64,000 nt of DNA, from NCBI GenBank assembly GCA_026002835.1, contig BPGC01000003.1, forward strand, positions 1-64,000, read 5' to 3'. The notes under the pieces were generated by a model. The model saw only the letters and a program-made list of their open reading frames with translations, was not told the origin of the DNA and searched no databases. Below, in pieces: positions 25,811 to 36,326 of this stretch (position 1 is its first letter; each line of letters starts with the position of its first letter). The position numbers and the translations under genes are program-made. Origin of the DNA: Candidatus Nitrosocaldaceae archaeon. GTDB taxonomy: Archaea > Thermoproteota > Nitrososphaeria > Nitrososphaerales > Nitrosocaldaceae.

Positions 25811-26230
25811 TTATGCTATTACTCCTTCTTTCCTAGCATTCTCTTCTGTATCTATATAGTAATCAACATATGTTCCCTCTTTACCTTCTTCCTCTCCTAA
25901 CCCTATTATTACAAACCTCTTACCTTTTATCTGATTATACTGCTTTATTAGATCATTAAACTTACTCTCAATTACTGTTTTAGAATTTAATACTAGTTCC
26001 CTTCTCTCATTATCTAACTTTATCTCTTCATCATCTGATTTATCTATGCCATTAATTATCTTAACATCTAATAGCCATGGATCTTTCTTCATTTTGCCTA
26101 CTCTCTTACCTTCTCTTGGTTCTGATAATGCCTCAAATACTGCTTCTACTTCTTCAGATGGATACCAGAATGTCTTACTCTTATTAACCTCTCTAGCCTT
26201 TTCTCTATTGAATTGTATTGCTTTAGCCAT
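25811..26230 (-). CDS. Unknown element protein, 139 aa
   Basis: A soluble, charged protein beginning MAKAIQFNREKAREVNKSKT, with a central strand-rich part RFVIIGLGEEEGKEGTYVDYY. There is no recognised domain. It resembles small conserved plasmid genes in length and context only. Confidence 0.6.
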   Translation of the reverse strand: MAKAIQFNREKAREVNKSKTFWYPSEEVEAVFEALSEPREGKRVGKMKKDPWLLDVKIINGIDKSDDEEIKLDNERRELVLNSKTVIESKFNDLIKQYNQIKGKRFVIIGLGEEEGKEGTYVDYYIDTEENARKEGVIA

Positions 26231-26340
26231 TCTTTGCTCATAATATAATAGTATAATACCCCTAATCTACAACTAATTTTAGATAAGAAGATAATATGCT
26301 TCACTCTATACTTTAAATTTAGATATGAATATAAGATATT

Positions 26341-26829
26341 ATGTATCTTAAGAAACTATTCAATATATTCAAACCTAAAGATGAGTTAATGAAATTAGTT
26401 GATGATATTGAAGATATACTAGGCTTTATAGATCCTAAAGTCATCATTCTATTGTATATAATAAAGAGAATAAGTAATTGTATAAAAGGTAGAGAAAGTA
26501 TAGAATGTATAGAGGATGAAGAGTATTATACTCTATGCTATGATAAATATAAGTTCTACTATCCAAAGCAGTATCTATGGGATGATATTATTAAAGATAT
26601 AGATAACATGTCATATAATCTAACATATGCAACAAATAAGATAATAGAACTTAACAATCTATCTGCATATAAGATAGATTATACTAAATTTGAGAAAGAT
26701 AAGAAGAGTAGAGAAATACTAAAGAGAATTGTAGATATTGTAGATGAGGATGGGAATGAATTACGTAAGATATTAAAGTATATGCATAAAACATATGATG
26801 TTGTAATAGTATGCTGTCTATTAAAATAA
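26341..26829 (+). CDS. Unknown element protein, 162 aa
   Basis: A predicted mostly helical protein with MYLKKLFNIFKPKDELMKLV at its start. No signal peptide and no catalytic motif are visible. Four-helix-like spacing of acidic and aromatic residues is all that can be said. It converges with the secreted-protein gene at 26833 with only 3 bp between stops. Confidence 0.6.
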   Translation: MYLKKLFNIFKPKDELMKLVDDIEDILGFIDPKVIILLYIIKRISNCIKGRESIECIEDEEYYTLCYDKYKFYYPKQYLWDDIIKDIDNMSYNLTYATNKIIELNNLSAYKIDYTKFEKDKKSREILKRIVDIVDEDGNELRKILKYMHKTYDVVIVCCLLK

Positions 26830-26832
26830 AAA

Positions 26833-27942
26833 TTAAGATTTTATTACTCTCTTCCTGTATGAATATACCATAAGTGCTGCTATAGATGCTCCTACCAATC
26901 CAACTGCTCCTACCATTCCTTCTGGTAATACATTGAATGTTACATCAACTGTTAATACTATACTACTATCTCTAGTAAAGTCTGCTACTATAGTCCATTC
27001 TCCAGCCTCATTTAATGTTATTGGATCGCTTAACCATATGAATGGATCTGGTATTGTATCAGGTGCCCAATTCTCATCAAACATTGGTATTGTACTACTT
27101 GGTGCATTAGCATATACATGTAGATCATTTATAGTAACTGGAGAGCCTAGACTCATGTATAATACTAAGCATTGTATATTCTCACCTATCAGTAATGGAG
27201 GATCATGAGGTAATATACATAATAATGCATGTATACTTCCTTTCTTTGCATTGAATAGGAATGCTCCTTGTTCTGGTATATTATCATTAGCAGACAATGA
27301 TTCTAGTAAATTGCTTATAATATTATCTATCTCATCATCAGTAAAGCCTTCATCTATTAATCTATTCTTAATCTTCTCTAATAGATCGTTTATACCATTA
27401 TATTCACTATCTTTAATTTCTTTATTATCACTCTCTTTTTCTGCTTTTGCAACTATCTTGAATTCATATGTATTATTTGCTTCAGCAGCAAATTCATATT
27501 TCTTATCCTTCTCCATATCTGCTAATATATTACCATCATTATCCATAAGCCATATATTATATCCATCTATCTCTATATCCCATTTTAGAGTTACATCACT
27601 ATTATCATTTGCCATATATGCTACTCTTAATGGCCACTCTATACTATCGTCTAAAGTCATGAAATCTCCATATGCTCTTCCATTTATTACAAATGGCCAG
27701 TCTGGATGGTAAAAGTATACCTCTATATGCTCTCCTATAGGTGGAGGAGGTGCTATTGTATCTAATCCTTTATCAAAGCCATCTGTAGATGTATCAGTTG
27801 CACCAAATATAGCATCGTTAGATTTTAGGCTTTTAGCCTTTGCTTCTATCTCTCCTTTAATACCTTCTTCTGCAGATACATTAACTATAGGTATTATTGA
27901 TGCTACTATTATTGCTATTAGCAGTAATCTTTTTGCTTCCAT
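26833..27942 (-). CDS. Secreted, membrane-anchored surface protein, 369 aa
   Basis: The N-terminal signal peptide is RLLLIAIIVASIIPIVNVSA (about 4-23). A beta-rich ectodomain follows, with IEVYFYHPDWPFVINGRAYG at about 52-72 and an Ig-like region near the C-terminus (INDLHVYANAPSSTIPMFDE, WTIVADFTRDSSIVLTVDVT). It ends in a membrane segment GLVGASIAALMVYSY with basic KRVIKS, an architecture of archaeal cell-surface proteins. It is downstream of the giant secreted protein gene on the same strand (63 bp gap), so the two may act together on the cell surface. Confidence 0.75.
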   Translation of the reverse strand: MEAKRLLLIAIIVASIIPIVNVSAEEGIKGEIEAKAKSLKSNDAIFGATDTSTDGFDKGLDTIAPPPPIGEHIEVYFYHPDWPFVINGRAYGDFMTLDDSIEWPLRVAYMANDNSDVTLKWDIEIDGYNIWLMDNDGNILADMEKDKKYEFAAEANNTYEFKIVAKAEKESDNKEIKDSEYNGINDLLEKIKNRLIDEGFTDDEIDNIISNLLESLSANDNIPEQGAFLFNAKKGSIHALLCILPHDPPLLIGENIQCLVLYMSLGSPVTINDLHVYANAPSSTIPMFDENWAPDTIPDPFIWLSDPITLNEAGEWTIVADFTRDSSIVLTVDVTFNVLPEGMVGAVGLVGASIAALMVYSYRKRVIKS

Positions 27943-28005
27943 GTTATGATATTAGCATAGTGAAGTTAAAAAATATTACTTGATAAATGCTATAGAAATT
28001 ATCCA

Positions 28006-31000
28006 TTATTGGTTATTTATCCTAACCCTATCTCTATCAAATAATAATATCCAATATCCTTTACCTGCTTCTATCTTATCTGTTAGAATATAATTATTAT
28101 TTATAGCATCCCATGTATATGCCATATTATAACCATTATTGTTATCAAATGATAGTGTAGCATTATCATATACTGAACCAATCATATGCCATCCTTTATC
28201 TAACTCTATATCTATTGATGTTATAGGCTTGCCAATTATATTTATAGTATCATTGGTAAATGATAATAACCAATACCCTTTATATGGTTCTATCTTATCT
28301 GCTAATATATAGTTATTATCTGTAGCATTCCATGTATATAGATAGCCATCAAACTCTATATTATCTATTGGTTCTAATGGTATGCTAATCATATTCCATC
28401 CTTCATATACATTAAGAGTAAAGTTTGTATATACATCTATTATCTTTATAGTAGTATCTATAGCATTGTTATTATCTTTAACAGTTAGAGTTACTAGATA
28501 AGTTCCTGTTTGATTATACTTATGCTCTACTATCTTACCAGTAGCAGTTGTATTATCTCCAAAGTTCCATATATATTCTATTATCTCATTATCATCATAA
28601 CTATTACTAGCATTGAATATTATTGGTTTATTTATTAAAGTATAGTTTGATGATTGTATTATAGCTGTTGGTGCTTTATTATTAATTACTTCTTCAAATA
28701 TACCATCTCCATTATTATCTATCTTCTGTTCATATGATTTATCATTAAAGTTGATGTTGTATTGATGGACTTCGTTAGGATTAGTTGGTATATCATCTAT
28801 CTTTATCTCAACCTTCTTACCTTGCTCATCAACATTTGAGAATATTAGATTGTAAGTGCTTGTATCATTACCAACAACTTTTGTAATATAGTTATCTGTA
28901 GCATTTAATATTACTACTGCTTCATTTGTAGGATCATAGAATGAATTTGGTATCTCTTCTACTATTGTATTATTTACTAATCCAGTTACTCTTCCTTGCG
29001 AGTCATATACCCTTAACTCTCCAGGACTATCCAAATCAGCCGAGAATATCTTTCTATCATCAAGTTTTAATTGAAGATAATCATCTGTAACCTTTTTGAT
29101 ACGGATTGTTAAACCTTCATTTCCTATATATATTATTTTGTTAGATAAACTCTCAGCTACGCTATAATGTTTCATTAACTGATCTGAGCTATAATGAATA
29201 TTATTATTTATTAGATCTAGAGATATTATAGTGCCTAAATCATAGCATATAACTAAAATAGATTGGCAGTAATCAGAAGATTTAGATTTTGCAATAAAAG
29301 AAATAATAGTATTGATATTTAGTAGTTTCTTCCCATTGTCATTATGATATTCAAACCACATATAACCATTACTTATCTTTATTCTAGGAATTTCTTCGCC
29401 TAAAGATATGCTATCCATACTATGTATAGTTAGTTCTGATATTTTATCCTTAGAATAATCTTTAAATTCTACCCATTTTAACCAGTCTTTAGAAAATAGA
29501 CTCATTGGAGCAGGTAATGTGAGGGATATTTTATCGGCTATATAAGATGTTAAACCCATTAAACCATATAATTGATTCCCATTATAAAGATCTGGTAGAT
29601 AGTCTACAGGTATAGATCGATCGCCCAGTAGATCTCCTAACCAATGCCCTAACTCATGTGCTGCTAAGTTTGCTTGCATTAATGGTATGCCATGTTCATA
29701 CTCATCTTTTAATCCCATAAGAAGTATTGTATCAAAAGTTGTATTATCTGCTTTAAACTCATCAGCTCCACCGTCTTTGTCTGTTGTAGCAGAACAACCA
29801 CCGCTAATTGGATCTTTAGAACCGCCACAGAATATACCCTTGGGGAGTAATACTTTATCTAATAATTTAAATACAATAATTCCTTTATCTCTACCTTCAT
29901 AATCATATTTAGTAAAATCTATATCTGGGTCGACTAGTTTTATAAGATCCTGTATTACATCGTCGTCAAATGGTGGTTCTAGTGGTATGCCACTTAAATA
30001 ATCTGTAGACCACTTGAAGTTATAATAAGATACTATCTCTCCATCATCTTTAAACTCATTATCCTTAGGATAGAACTGGAAATCCATCAATAAAGTATAC
30101 CTAGACTCCTTTAGATAATAATCTCTAACTATGTTAGCTATCTCTCTCCATATTCCTATAGTGCTAAGATCACTCCAATCTACTTCATCCTTATCAGTAT
30201 CTATAAATACAATTCCAACATTAACCCTTTGTTCTGCTAATATAACCCTAATAGCCTTGTTATCTGTAGATTCTATTCCACACTTGCTATTACTCTCATC
30301 ATTACAATGTCCATCTTTATAAACATCATCTACATAATTATCAACTACATGTATACCATACCAATATGCTCCTATCTCTTTAGGCTTATGAGTAAATACA
30401 CCATTATAACTCTTCTCTCCATTCAATACTTTTATAATATTATTACCATTTCCATCCTTAGCAAAGTCCCATGTACTATGGTCTGGCTCTCCATTCTTAT
30501 CTTTAGCTATCCATAATTCAACCCTCTTTAACCCATTATCATCAGATACAGAGTAAGATATCTCAAATGATTGATTATCATCCAATGCTAGATATTTAGG
30601 ATTAACATCAAATGCATCTACAGTTGGGAAATCATCTATATTATTAGTAACTATAATCTTGCCTATCATCCATGGATGTAGTGCACAATAGTATGGATAC
30701 TCCCCTTCTTTATCAAATATATAACTGAATATTGCTCCTGATGTAATTATTCCAGAATCGAATATATCATCTACTCCATTGCCTCCTATAATTGGAGATA
30801 CACCGCTTGTTACTGTATGACTAGTATCATCATTATTAATCCATGTTACTGTAGTTCCTGGCTTGATAATTAATATTGCTGGATCATAACATAGATTACT
30901 TTCTGGATTATCTTTACATTCATTTATTGTATTAGCTGCACCTTCTGGTATACTAATCATTACATTGTTATCAGTAATAACTCTAATTAGCATCTGAGAT

Positions 31001-33153
31001 GGACTAGGTTCTCTATCTAACAAATTACTAGCATTATTAAAATCAACATCCTTCCATATACCAAATTGTAACCAATAATCGCCTTCTTTATCAAATGATA
31101 CATTAAATGCTACAGTTGCTTCATCATTAACTGCTAGATCATATCCTAGATATTTATAATCACTCTTTACTATCTTGCCATTATTATCCCATATAGAATA
31201 TCCTACTATAAAGTTGAATGGTGTATTTCCAGTATTCTTTATAGTTGCTGCTATAGTTGTTATATCATTAACATTAATTGTTGTAAGTTGATTAGGAGTA
31301 TATGATATTATCTCTCCATTTATTGGTTCTCCTTCTATAATTTTTCCGAATACTTGTATTCTATGATTATTAGTATCAGCTACTATTATTCTATCATTAT
31401 TAGGATCATAGGCTACTCCATTTGGATATATAAACTCTCCATCATCACTTCCAAAACTTCCAAATTTGAATAAGAAATTACCATTACTATCAAATACTTG
31501 TATTCTATCATTATTACTATCAGCTACTATTATTCTATCATTATTAGGATCATAGGCTACTCCATTTGGATATATAAACTCTCCATCATCACTTCCAAAA
31601 CTTCCAAATTTGAATAAGAAATTACCATTACTATCAAATACTTGTATTCTCTTATTATTAGTATCAGCTACTATTATTCTATCATTATTAGGATCATAGG
31701 CTACTCCATTTGGATATATAAACTCTCCATCATCATCTCCATAACTTCCAAACTCGAATAAGAAATTGCCATTACTATCAAATACTTGTATTCTATCATT
31801 ATTACTATCAGCTACTATTATTCTATTATTATTAGGATCATATGCTACTCCTCTTGGATCATCAAACTCTCCATCATTGCTTCCTTCACTTCCAAACTTG
31901 AATAAGAAATTACCATTACTATCAAATACTTGTATTCTATCATTATTACTATCAGCTACTATTATTCTATTGTTATTAGGATCATATGCTACTCCTTCTG
32001 GCCACAGAAACTCTCCATCATCATATCCATAACTTCCAAATTTGAATAAGAAATTACCATTACTATCAAATACTTGTATTCTCTTATTATGGGTATCAGC
32101 TACTATTATTCTATTATTATTAGGATCATATGCTACTCCTCTTGGATCATCAAACTCTCCATCATCATCTCCATAACTTCCAAACTCGAATAAGAAATTG
32201 CCATTACTATCAAATACTTCTATCCTATCCTTCCAACTATCAGCAACTATTATTCTATCATGATTAGGATCGTATGCTATGGGTTCTGTTACATCGTTAT
32301 CGCTATAATCAATCTCTTTAATAAAGTTACCATTGCTATCTAATATAACTATTCTAGAAAACAGAGTGGTGCTATCCATATAAATCTCTTCTACAACATC
32401 AGCTACTATTATTCTATCATGATTAGGATCGTATGCTACTCTTTCTGGATAACTATCTGGATAAATATACTCATCATCAAATGAATTGACCTCTTTGATA
32501 AAATTACCATTACTATCAAATACTTGTATTCTATTATTATTTCTATCAGCTACTATTATTCTATTGTTATTAGGATCATATGTTACATCTGTTGGATCAT
32601 CAAACTCTCCATCATCATCTCCATAACTTCCAAACTCGAATAAGAAATTACCATTACTATCAAATACTTGTATTCTCTGATTATAGGTATCAGCTACTAT
32701 TATTCTATTATTATTAGGATCATATGCTACTCCTCTTGGATCATCAAACTCTCCATCATCATCTCCATAACTTCCAAACTCGAATAAGAAATTGCCATTA
32801 CTATCAAATACTTGTATCCTATCATTATAGGTATCAGCTACTATTATTCTATTATTATTAGGATCATATGCTACTTCTCTTGGATCATCAAACTCTCCAT
32901 CATCATCTCCATAACTTCCAAACTCGAATAAGAAATTGCCATTACTATCAAATTTAACAACACCATTAGATACTAGAGCATATATATTACCTTCATCATC
33001 AACAGCAACATCTCTAACATCAGTTAATGTAGGCTCATCTGGTATCTTGAACAAGAATTGATATTCATCAGTTTCAGCTTTAACATCAATAGGAATAACG
33101 GTAGCAAAAGATCCTAATAGTATAGCAATCATCAATATTGCTACTGCCTTCAT
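28006..33153 (-). CDS. Giant secreted NHL-propeller/cupredoxin/metalloprotease/PKD protein, 1715 aa
   Basis: A signal peptide (VAILMIAILLGSFATVIPID, about 3-22) is followed by about 12 NHL blades (about 45-605), most a 47-residue unit such as DPNNNRIIVADTYNDRIQVF. Next come a CARDB-like region (about 615-720) and a plastocyanin-type cupredoxin (about 735-830) with Cu ligands His in DDTSHTVTSG and Cys-His-Met in YYCALHPWM. An M6-like zinc-protease region carries HELGHWLGD at about 1165. A PKD domain (about 1490-1570, YIWNFGDNT) is followed by two GWNMI/GYW cell-surface repeats at the end. It acts outside the cell. NHL units are nearly identical at DNA level, indicating recent tandem duplication. 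Confidence 0.9.
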   Translation of the reverse strand: MKAVAILMIAILLGSFATVIPIDVKAETDEYQFLFKIPDEPTLTDVRDVAVDDEGNIYALVSNGVVKFDSNGNFLFEFGSYGDDDGEFDDPREVAYDPNNNRIIVADTYNDRIQVFDSNGNFLFEFGSYGDDDGEFDDPRGVAYDPNNNRIIVADTYNQRIQVFDSNGNFLFEFGSYGDDDGEFDDPTDVTYDPNNNRIIVADRNNNRIQVFDSNGNFIKEVNSFDDEYIYPDSYPERVAYDPNHDRIIVADVVEEIYMDSTTLFSRIVILDSNGNFIKEIDYSDNDVTEPIAYDPNHDRIIVADSWKDRIEVFDSNGNFLFEFGSYGDDDGEFDDPRGVAYDPNNNRIIVADTHNKRIQVFDSNGNFLFKFGSYGYDDGEFLWPEGVAYDPNNNRIIVADSNNDRIQVFDSNGNFLFKFGSEGSNDGEFDDPRGVAYDPNNNRIIVADSNNDRIQVFDSNGNFLFEFGSYGDDDGEFIYPNGVAYDPNNDRIIVADTNNKRIQVFDSNGNFLFKFGSFGSDDGEFIYPNGVAYDPNNDRIIVADSNNDRIQVFDSNGNFLFKFGSFGSDDGEFIYPNGVAYDPNNDRIIVADTNNHRIQVFGKIIEGEPINGEIISYTPNQLTTINVNDITTIAATIKNTGNTPFNFIVGYSIWDNNGKIVKSDYKYLGYDLAVNDEATVAFNVSFDKEGDYWLQFGIWKDVDFNNASNLLDREPSPSQMLIRVITDNNVMISIPEGAANTINECKDNPESNLCYDPAILIIKPGTTVTWINNDDTSHTVTSGVSPIIGGNGVDDIFDSGIITSGAIFSYIFDKEGEYPYYCALHPWMIGKIIVTNNIDDFPTVDAFDVNPKYLALDDNQSFEISYSVSDDNGLKRVELWIAKDKNGEPDHSTWDFAKDGNGNNIIKVLNGEKSYNGVFTHKPKEIGAYWYGIHVVDNYVDDVYKDGHCNDESNSKCGIESTDNKAIRVILAEQRVNVGIVFIDTDKDEVDWSDLSTIGIWREIANIVRDYYLKESRYTLLMDFQFYPKDNEFKDDGEIVSYYNFKWSTDYLSGIPLEPPFDDDVIQDLIKLVDPDIDFTKYDYEGRDKGIIVFKLLDKVLLPKGIFCGGSKDPISGGCSATTDKDGGADEFKADNTTFDTILLMGLKDEYEHGIPLMQANLAAHELGHWLGDLLGDRSIPVDYLPDLYNGNQLYGLMGLTSYIADKISLTLPAPMSLFSKDWLKWVEFKDYSKDKISELTIHSMDSISLGEEIPRIKISNGYMWFEYHNDNGKKLLNINTIISFIAKSKSSDYCQSILVICYDLGTIISLDLINNNIHYSSDQLMKHYSVAESLSNKIIYIGNEGLTIRIKKVTDDYLQLKLDDRKIFSADLDSPGELRVYDSQGRVTGLVNNTIVEEIPNSFYDPTNEAVVILNATDNYITKVVGNDTSTYNLIFSNVDEQGKKVEIKIDDIPTNPNEVHQYNINFNDKSYEQKIDNNGDGIFEEVINNKAPTAIIQSSNYTLINKPIIFNASNSYDDNEIIEYIWNFGDNTTATGKIVEHKYNQTGTYLVTLTVKDNNNAIDTTIKIIDVYTNFTLNVYEGWNMISIPLEPIDNIEFDGYLYTWNATDNNYILADKIEPYKGYWLLSFTNDTINIIGKPITSIDIELDKGWHMIGSVYDNATLSFDNNNGYNMAYTWDAINNNYILTDKIEAGKGYWILLFDRDRVRINNQ
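31336..33000 (-). repeat. 141-bp tandem coding repeats (NHL blades)
   Basis: Eleven clear copies of a roughly 141-bp unit lie inside the giant gene, two of them longer and more diverged (about 32220-32510). Several neighbouring copies differ by only a few bases over 141 bp, so the propeller length may vary between strains. Confidence 0.9.
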
Positions 33154-33275
33154 CCATAAACCATACTATATGATGATTTATAAGTATTACTATGATGATT
33201 TATAAGCATACTAAAGATGTTATTATCACTAATATAAGACAAACTATTTAAAGCCTTTAAATACTATAAATACTA

Positions 33276-34637
33276 ATGGGTAGAGGTAGATGTATAATAA
33301 GTGATAAAGATCTAGTAATCTTAGATCTATTATACAAGCATAAAGAGTTAAGGCTAATAGCAATAGCAGATATGCTTAATACAAAGCTGCCTATAATTAG
33401 AGATAATATAACTAGATTGAAAGGTTTAAGGTTGATAGATAAGAGAGCAAAGGTAGAGAAGAGTGGAGTAGGCTCTTACTATCATCTAACAGAAGAAGGT
33501 AAGGTTGTATATAATATATTGAAGAGTAAAGATGATAGCATAGGTAAATTCTTAACATATCTAAATAGTATTGATGATCAGATAATAAAAGAGCTAGCAA
33601 GTTATCTAGAAGAGAATAAGGATAAGATGATAATCTTTGATAATAAGGACTATGATGATAAAGAGTTTGTTATTAAAGCATATGAAGAATTAAAGAAGGA
33701 TAATGGTGAGCATTTTATAGCATATACTAAAGGAGTTGAAGAGGATACATTAAGGGTAAGGATAGATGATAAGGAATGGCATGATCTTATGATAACATAC
33801 ATAACAGAGTATGGCAATACTAGAGTAATAGTAAACTGCTCATTTGCTGATATACTAACCATGGTTAAAGACAAACTAGGGTTTAGTGATCCAAATATAT
33901 TCATAAATGAGATGATTAGATTAAGGCATGCTATAACTAGAGTAAACCATAATCTAGCATTACCATTTGCAATTGGCAAAGATAGGTTTATAGTAATAGG
34001 CTTTAAGGATAAAGGTGTATTTGTTAATGATAGAAGAGCAGCAGAGTTGTTAGAAGAATACTTTAAAAAGGTATGGAGAGATGCTGTAGAGTTTAAAGAG
34101 TTGGATGAATATCTTAAAGATGATGATAGATACATTAGCGAGTGTATTGCTAACTATATAGAGGGAACAGCATATGCTGATGATAACAAACTGTTATATG
34201 CTATAGCAGATAGATTGAAGAGTTCTGAGAAGGTTATAGTTAGAGATGAAGAGATAATAAATGTTTATAAAGAGATTGAGGGCTTGCAATATATAATCAT
34301 AGATAAGAATGGTAAGATGTTAGATATAAGCATAGATTATGCTTTAAGTAAAGGTAATACAAAGATACTAACAAATGGAGATAAGATATATATCAATACA
34401 AGAAGGATAGATAAACCATTGATATCAGCAGTAATAAGCAATAACTTTATAATAATACCATATAGAGATAGAGCAATAATTAGCAATGATCCTATACTTA
34501 TAGATCTATTAAAAGAGTATTTCTTAACCTTATGGAGTAATGCAAATGATATAGAGTTTAGAAAGGTAGATGAGGAAGAGTTGGATAAGATGATAAATGA
34601 TGCTAAAGAGAGGCTAAAGAGTATTGGAATTACTTGA
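33276..34637 (+). CDS. Winged-helix regulator with duplicated sensor-like domain, 453 aa
   Basis: The N-terminal winged helix (about 5-85: ISDKDLVILDLLYKHKELRL, LNTKLPIIRDNITRLKGLRL, YYHLTEEGKVVYNILKS) is of the archaeal transcription-factor type. Two similar C-terminal halves follow (FAIGKDRFIVIGFKDKGVFV... and FIIIPYRDRAIISNDPILID...), each ending with a 'LLEEYF..LW' helix. These resemble TrmB/PLD-like sensor domains of thaumarchaeal regulators. It is divergent from the giant secreted gene and coupled by a 14-bp overlap to the next gene, so it may regulate the surface genes. Confidence 0.7.
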   Translation: MGRGRCIISDKDLVILDLLYKHKELRLIAIADMLNTKLPIIRDNITRLKGLRLIDKRAKVEKSGVGSYYHLTEEGKVVYNILKSKDDSIGKFLTYLNSIDDQIIKELASYLEENKDKMIIFDNKDYDDKEFVIKAYEELKKDNGEHFIAYTKGVEEDTLRVRIDDKEWHDLMITYITEYGNTRVIVNCSFADILTMVKDKLGFSDPNIFINEMIRLRHAITRVNHNLALPFAIGKDRFIVIGFKDKGVFVNDRRAAELLEEYFKKVWRDAVEFKELDEYLKDDDRYISECIANYIEGTAYADDNKLLYAIADRLKSSEKVIVRDEEIINVYKEIEGLQYIIIDKNGKMLDISIDYALSKGNTKILTNGDKIYINTRRIDKPLISAVISNNFIIIPYRDRAIISNDPILIDLLKEYFLTLWSNANDIEFRKVDEEELDKMINDAKERLKSIGIT

Positions 34638-35319
34638 TGATGAAGAATTACCAAAAAGTTTTAGGGCTGCAATAGCATATAATATTGCTAATAATAAGTT
34701 TGATCAGAATATTGCTAATATATTTGCTAATACCATAAAGAGTATGAAGGGTTATAAAGAAGGAAGTATAAGGCTTGCTAATAATATATCTGCTAATTAT
34801 GGCGAGCATATACTTCTTATAGTTAGAGATAGAGAATACGCTATAGCAATAACTAGAAGGATTGTAGAGAGTAACAAAGATAATTTAGAGATAGTTATAG
34901 TAGCAGATGATTTGTATAAGCAATATATAGATTATAGATGCTATATTGCTAATATATCTGATATAGTTGATAATACTGCATATTACAAAATAGTTGAATA
35001 CTGCAAACCACTGCTAAAAAACAAGCCAGTTCTAGGTATAACTTTGAGTAGTAGCATGATATTATCATTATTGAAGAGTGATTGGTCTTCATATATAGAT
35101 CTTGAAGAGAGGAGTAATGGTATAATACATGAGTTGCCAGTCATATGGGTATGTATATACAATATAATAGAACTATTTGATGATATAGATAGATTTGCTG
35201 AGATAATAGCTAAAGCATCACTTGCTCATGATAAAGTAATATTGATAGATTATGATAATACATATTATAATGGAGATGCTATTGCTAGATTGTATGAGTT
35301 GATAAGTATTATAAATTAA
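34624..35319 (+). CDS. Unknown protein, possibly DcmR/MEDS-like sensor, 231 aa
   Basis: The first codons overlap the end of the regulator gene. The protein has an alpha/beta pattern: HILLIVRDREYAIAITRRIV, NLEIVIVADDLYKQYIDY, LPVIWVCIYNIIELFDDIDR, DKVILIDYDN. This order of strands resembles MEDS (DcmR sensory) domains, but the match is weak. It is translationally coupled to the winged-helix gene and so probably modulates it. Confidence 0.6.
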   Translation: MELLDDEELPKSFRAAIAYNIANNKFDQNIANIFANTIKSMKGYKEGSIRLANNISANYGEHILLIVRDREYAIAITRRIVESNKDNLEIVIVADDLYKQYIDYRCYIANISDIVDNTAYYKIVEYCKPLLKNKPVLGITLSSSMILSLLKSDWSSYIDLEERSNGIIHELPVIWVCIYNIIELFDDIDRFAEIIAKASLAHDKVILIDYDNTYYNGDAIARLYELISIIN

Positions 35320-35334
35320 TGTATAAATAAAATA

Positions 35335-36266
35335 TTAGGTATTGATTTTGAATTCGAATACTGTATAGTTATAATTAGCATATCCACCAGTACGTATAGG
35401 TAGCTTAAAATCAATAGTATTGCCAAGTGCATTTACAGGAAATGCTAAATGTCTCCTTCAATTGACTTTCCATCTTCAACTCCTTCACTAGAAGATATAC
35501 TTCCATCGCAGTAGGTATCCTTATCCTTGCACACACCCAAAATAATTGTCTCACCGTTATATCTAATAGGAGCAGCTTCATACTCTCGATCTGCTACAGA
35601 TATAGCAGGATAAAGACGCTTGACGATCTCGAATCCACGTCTGATCTCTTCCTCTCCATATGTGCCAATAATGCGTATATCATCCAACTTGTTATTCTCA
35701 ACTTTAACATGCATTACTGTACGATCTTGAGCAAAACCTACCCACTGCAATATAACTTTTATGCCATCTTTTTCTTGAACTTCATTTGTATCTATAGTCT
35801 TTATCCATGGTGGTTCATGCCAGAACTTCCTACACTCATTCAAACTCATTATCTTTACATCTGATGCTTCAACTCTGGGAATTACGTAACCAAATGGCAT
35901 CTCCTTACTTCCTACAACAACGCCTTTTACATATGCACAAACATCTTTGTCAGAAGGTAACTGTAATGGTTTCTGGCTTTTTACTTCTAATACTACTGTG
36001 GAGGATTGAGTAGACGAATCTAATTGGAATATATAAGTATTTTCTACCACTGCAAGATTGCTTGGGTATCCATACACACTTATAGTAGATCCTTTATATT
36101 CATCAGCACTACTCATAAGAGCATTAACATTACTATTATCAAATCTAGCTTTAGTCTCTATTATATTGGATATCACATCAGAGCTTTGGGTATTACTTGC
36201 TACTAACACTACTATTATGCCTATGACAACTGCTATGCCTATGCCAATACCAACCTTTGCTTGCAT
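35335..36266 (-). CDS. Secreted OB-fold-like protein, probable C-terminal frameshift
   Basis: The uninterrupted frame is 35445-36266 (273 aa). It has an N-terminal membrane/signal segment (VGIGIGIAVVIGIIVVLVAS, about 5-24) and an OB-like region (GSTISVYGYPSNLAVVENTY ... VCAYVKGVVVGSKEMPFGYV). Immediately past the stop, another frame continues with protein-like sequence HLAFPVNALGNTIDFKLPIR, YANYNYTVFEFKINT, to a stop at 35335. A one-base shift near 35445-35455 probably removed this tail; alternatively it is a sequencing error. Confidence 0.7.
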
Positions 36267-36326
36267 ATTGTTATACGATACTAGATATGTATATAAACTT
36301 TCTTAGTATTATTATAAATTAATATA

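Noticed and set aside
28006..33153. Spacers of the CRISPR arrays matching the element in this window
   Set aside because: By eye I found no convincing protospacer for any spacer in the element; a computed search is needed to be sure.
33650..34135. 161-aa minus-strand frame
   Set aside because: Shadow of the winged-helix regulator; Ser/Leu/Ile-rich composition typical of antisense frames in AT-rich genes.
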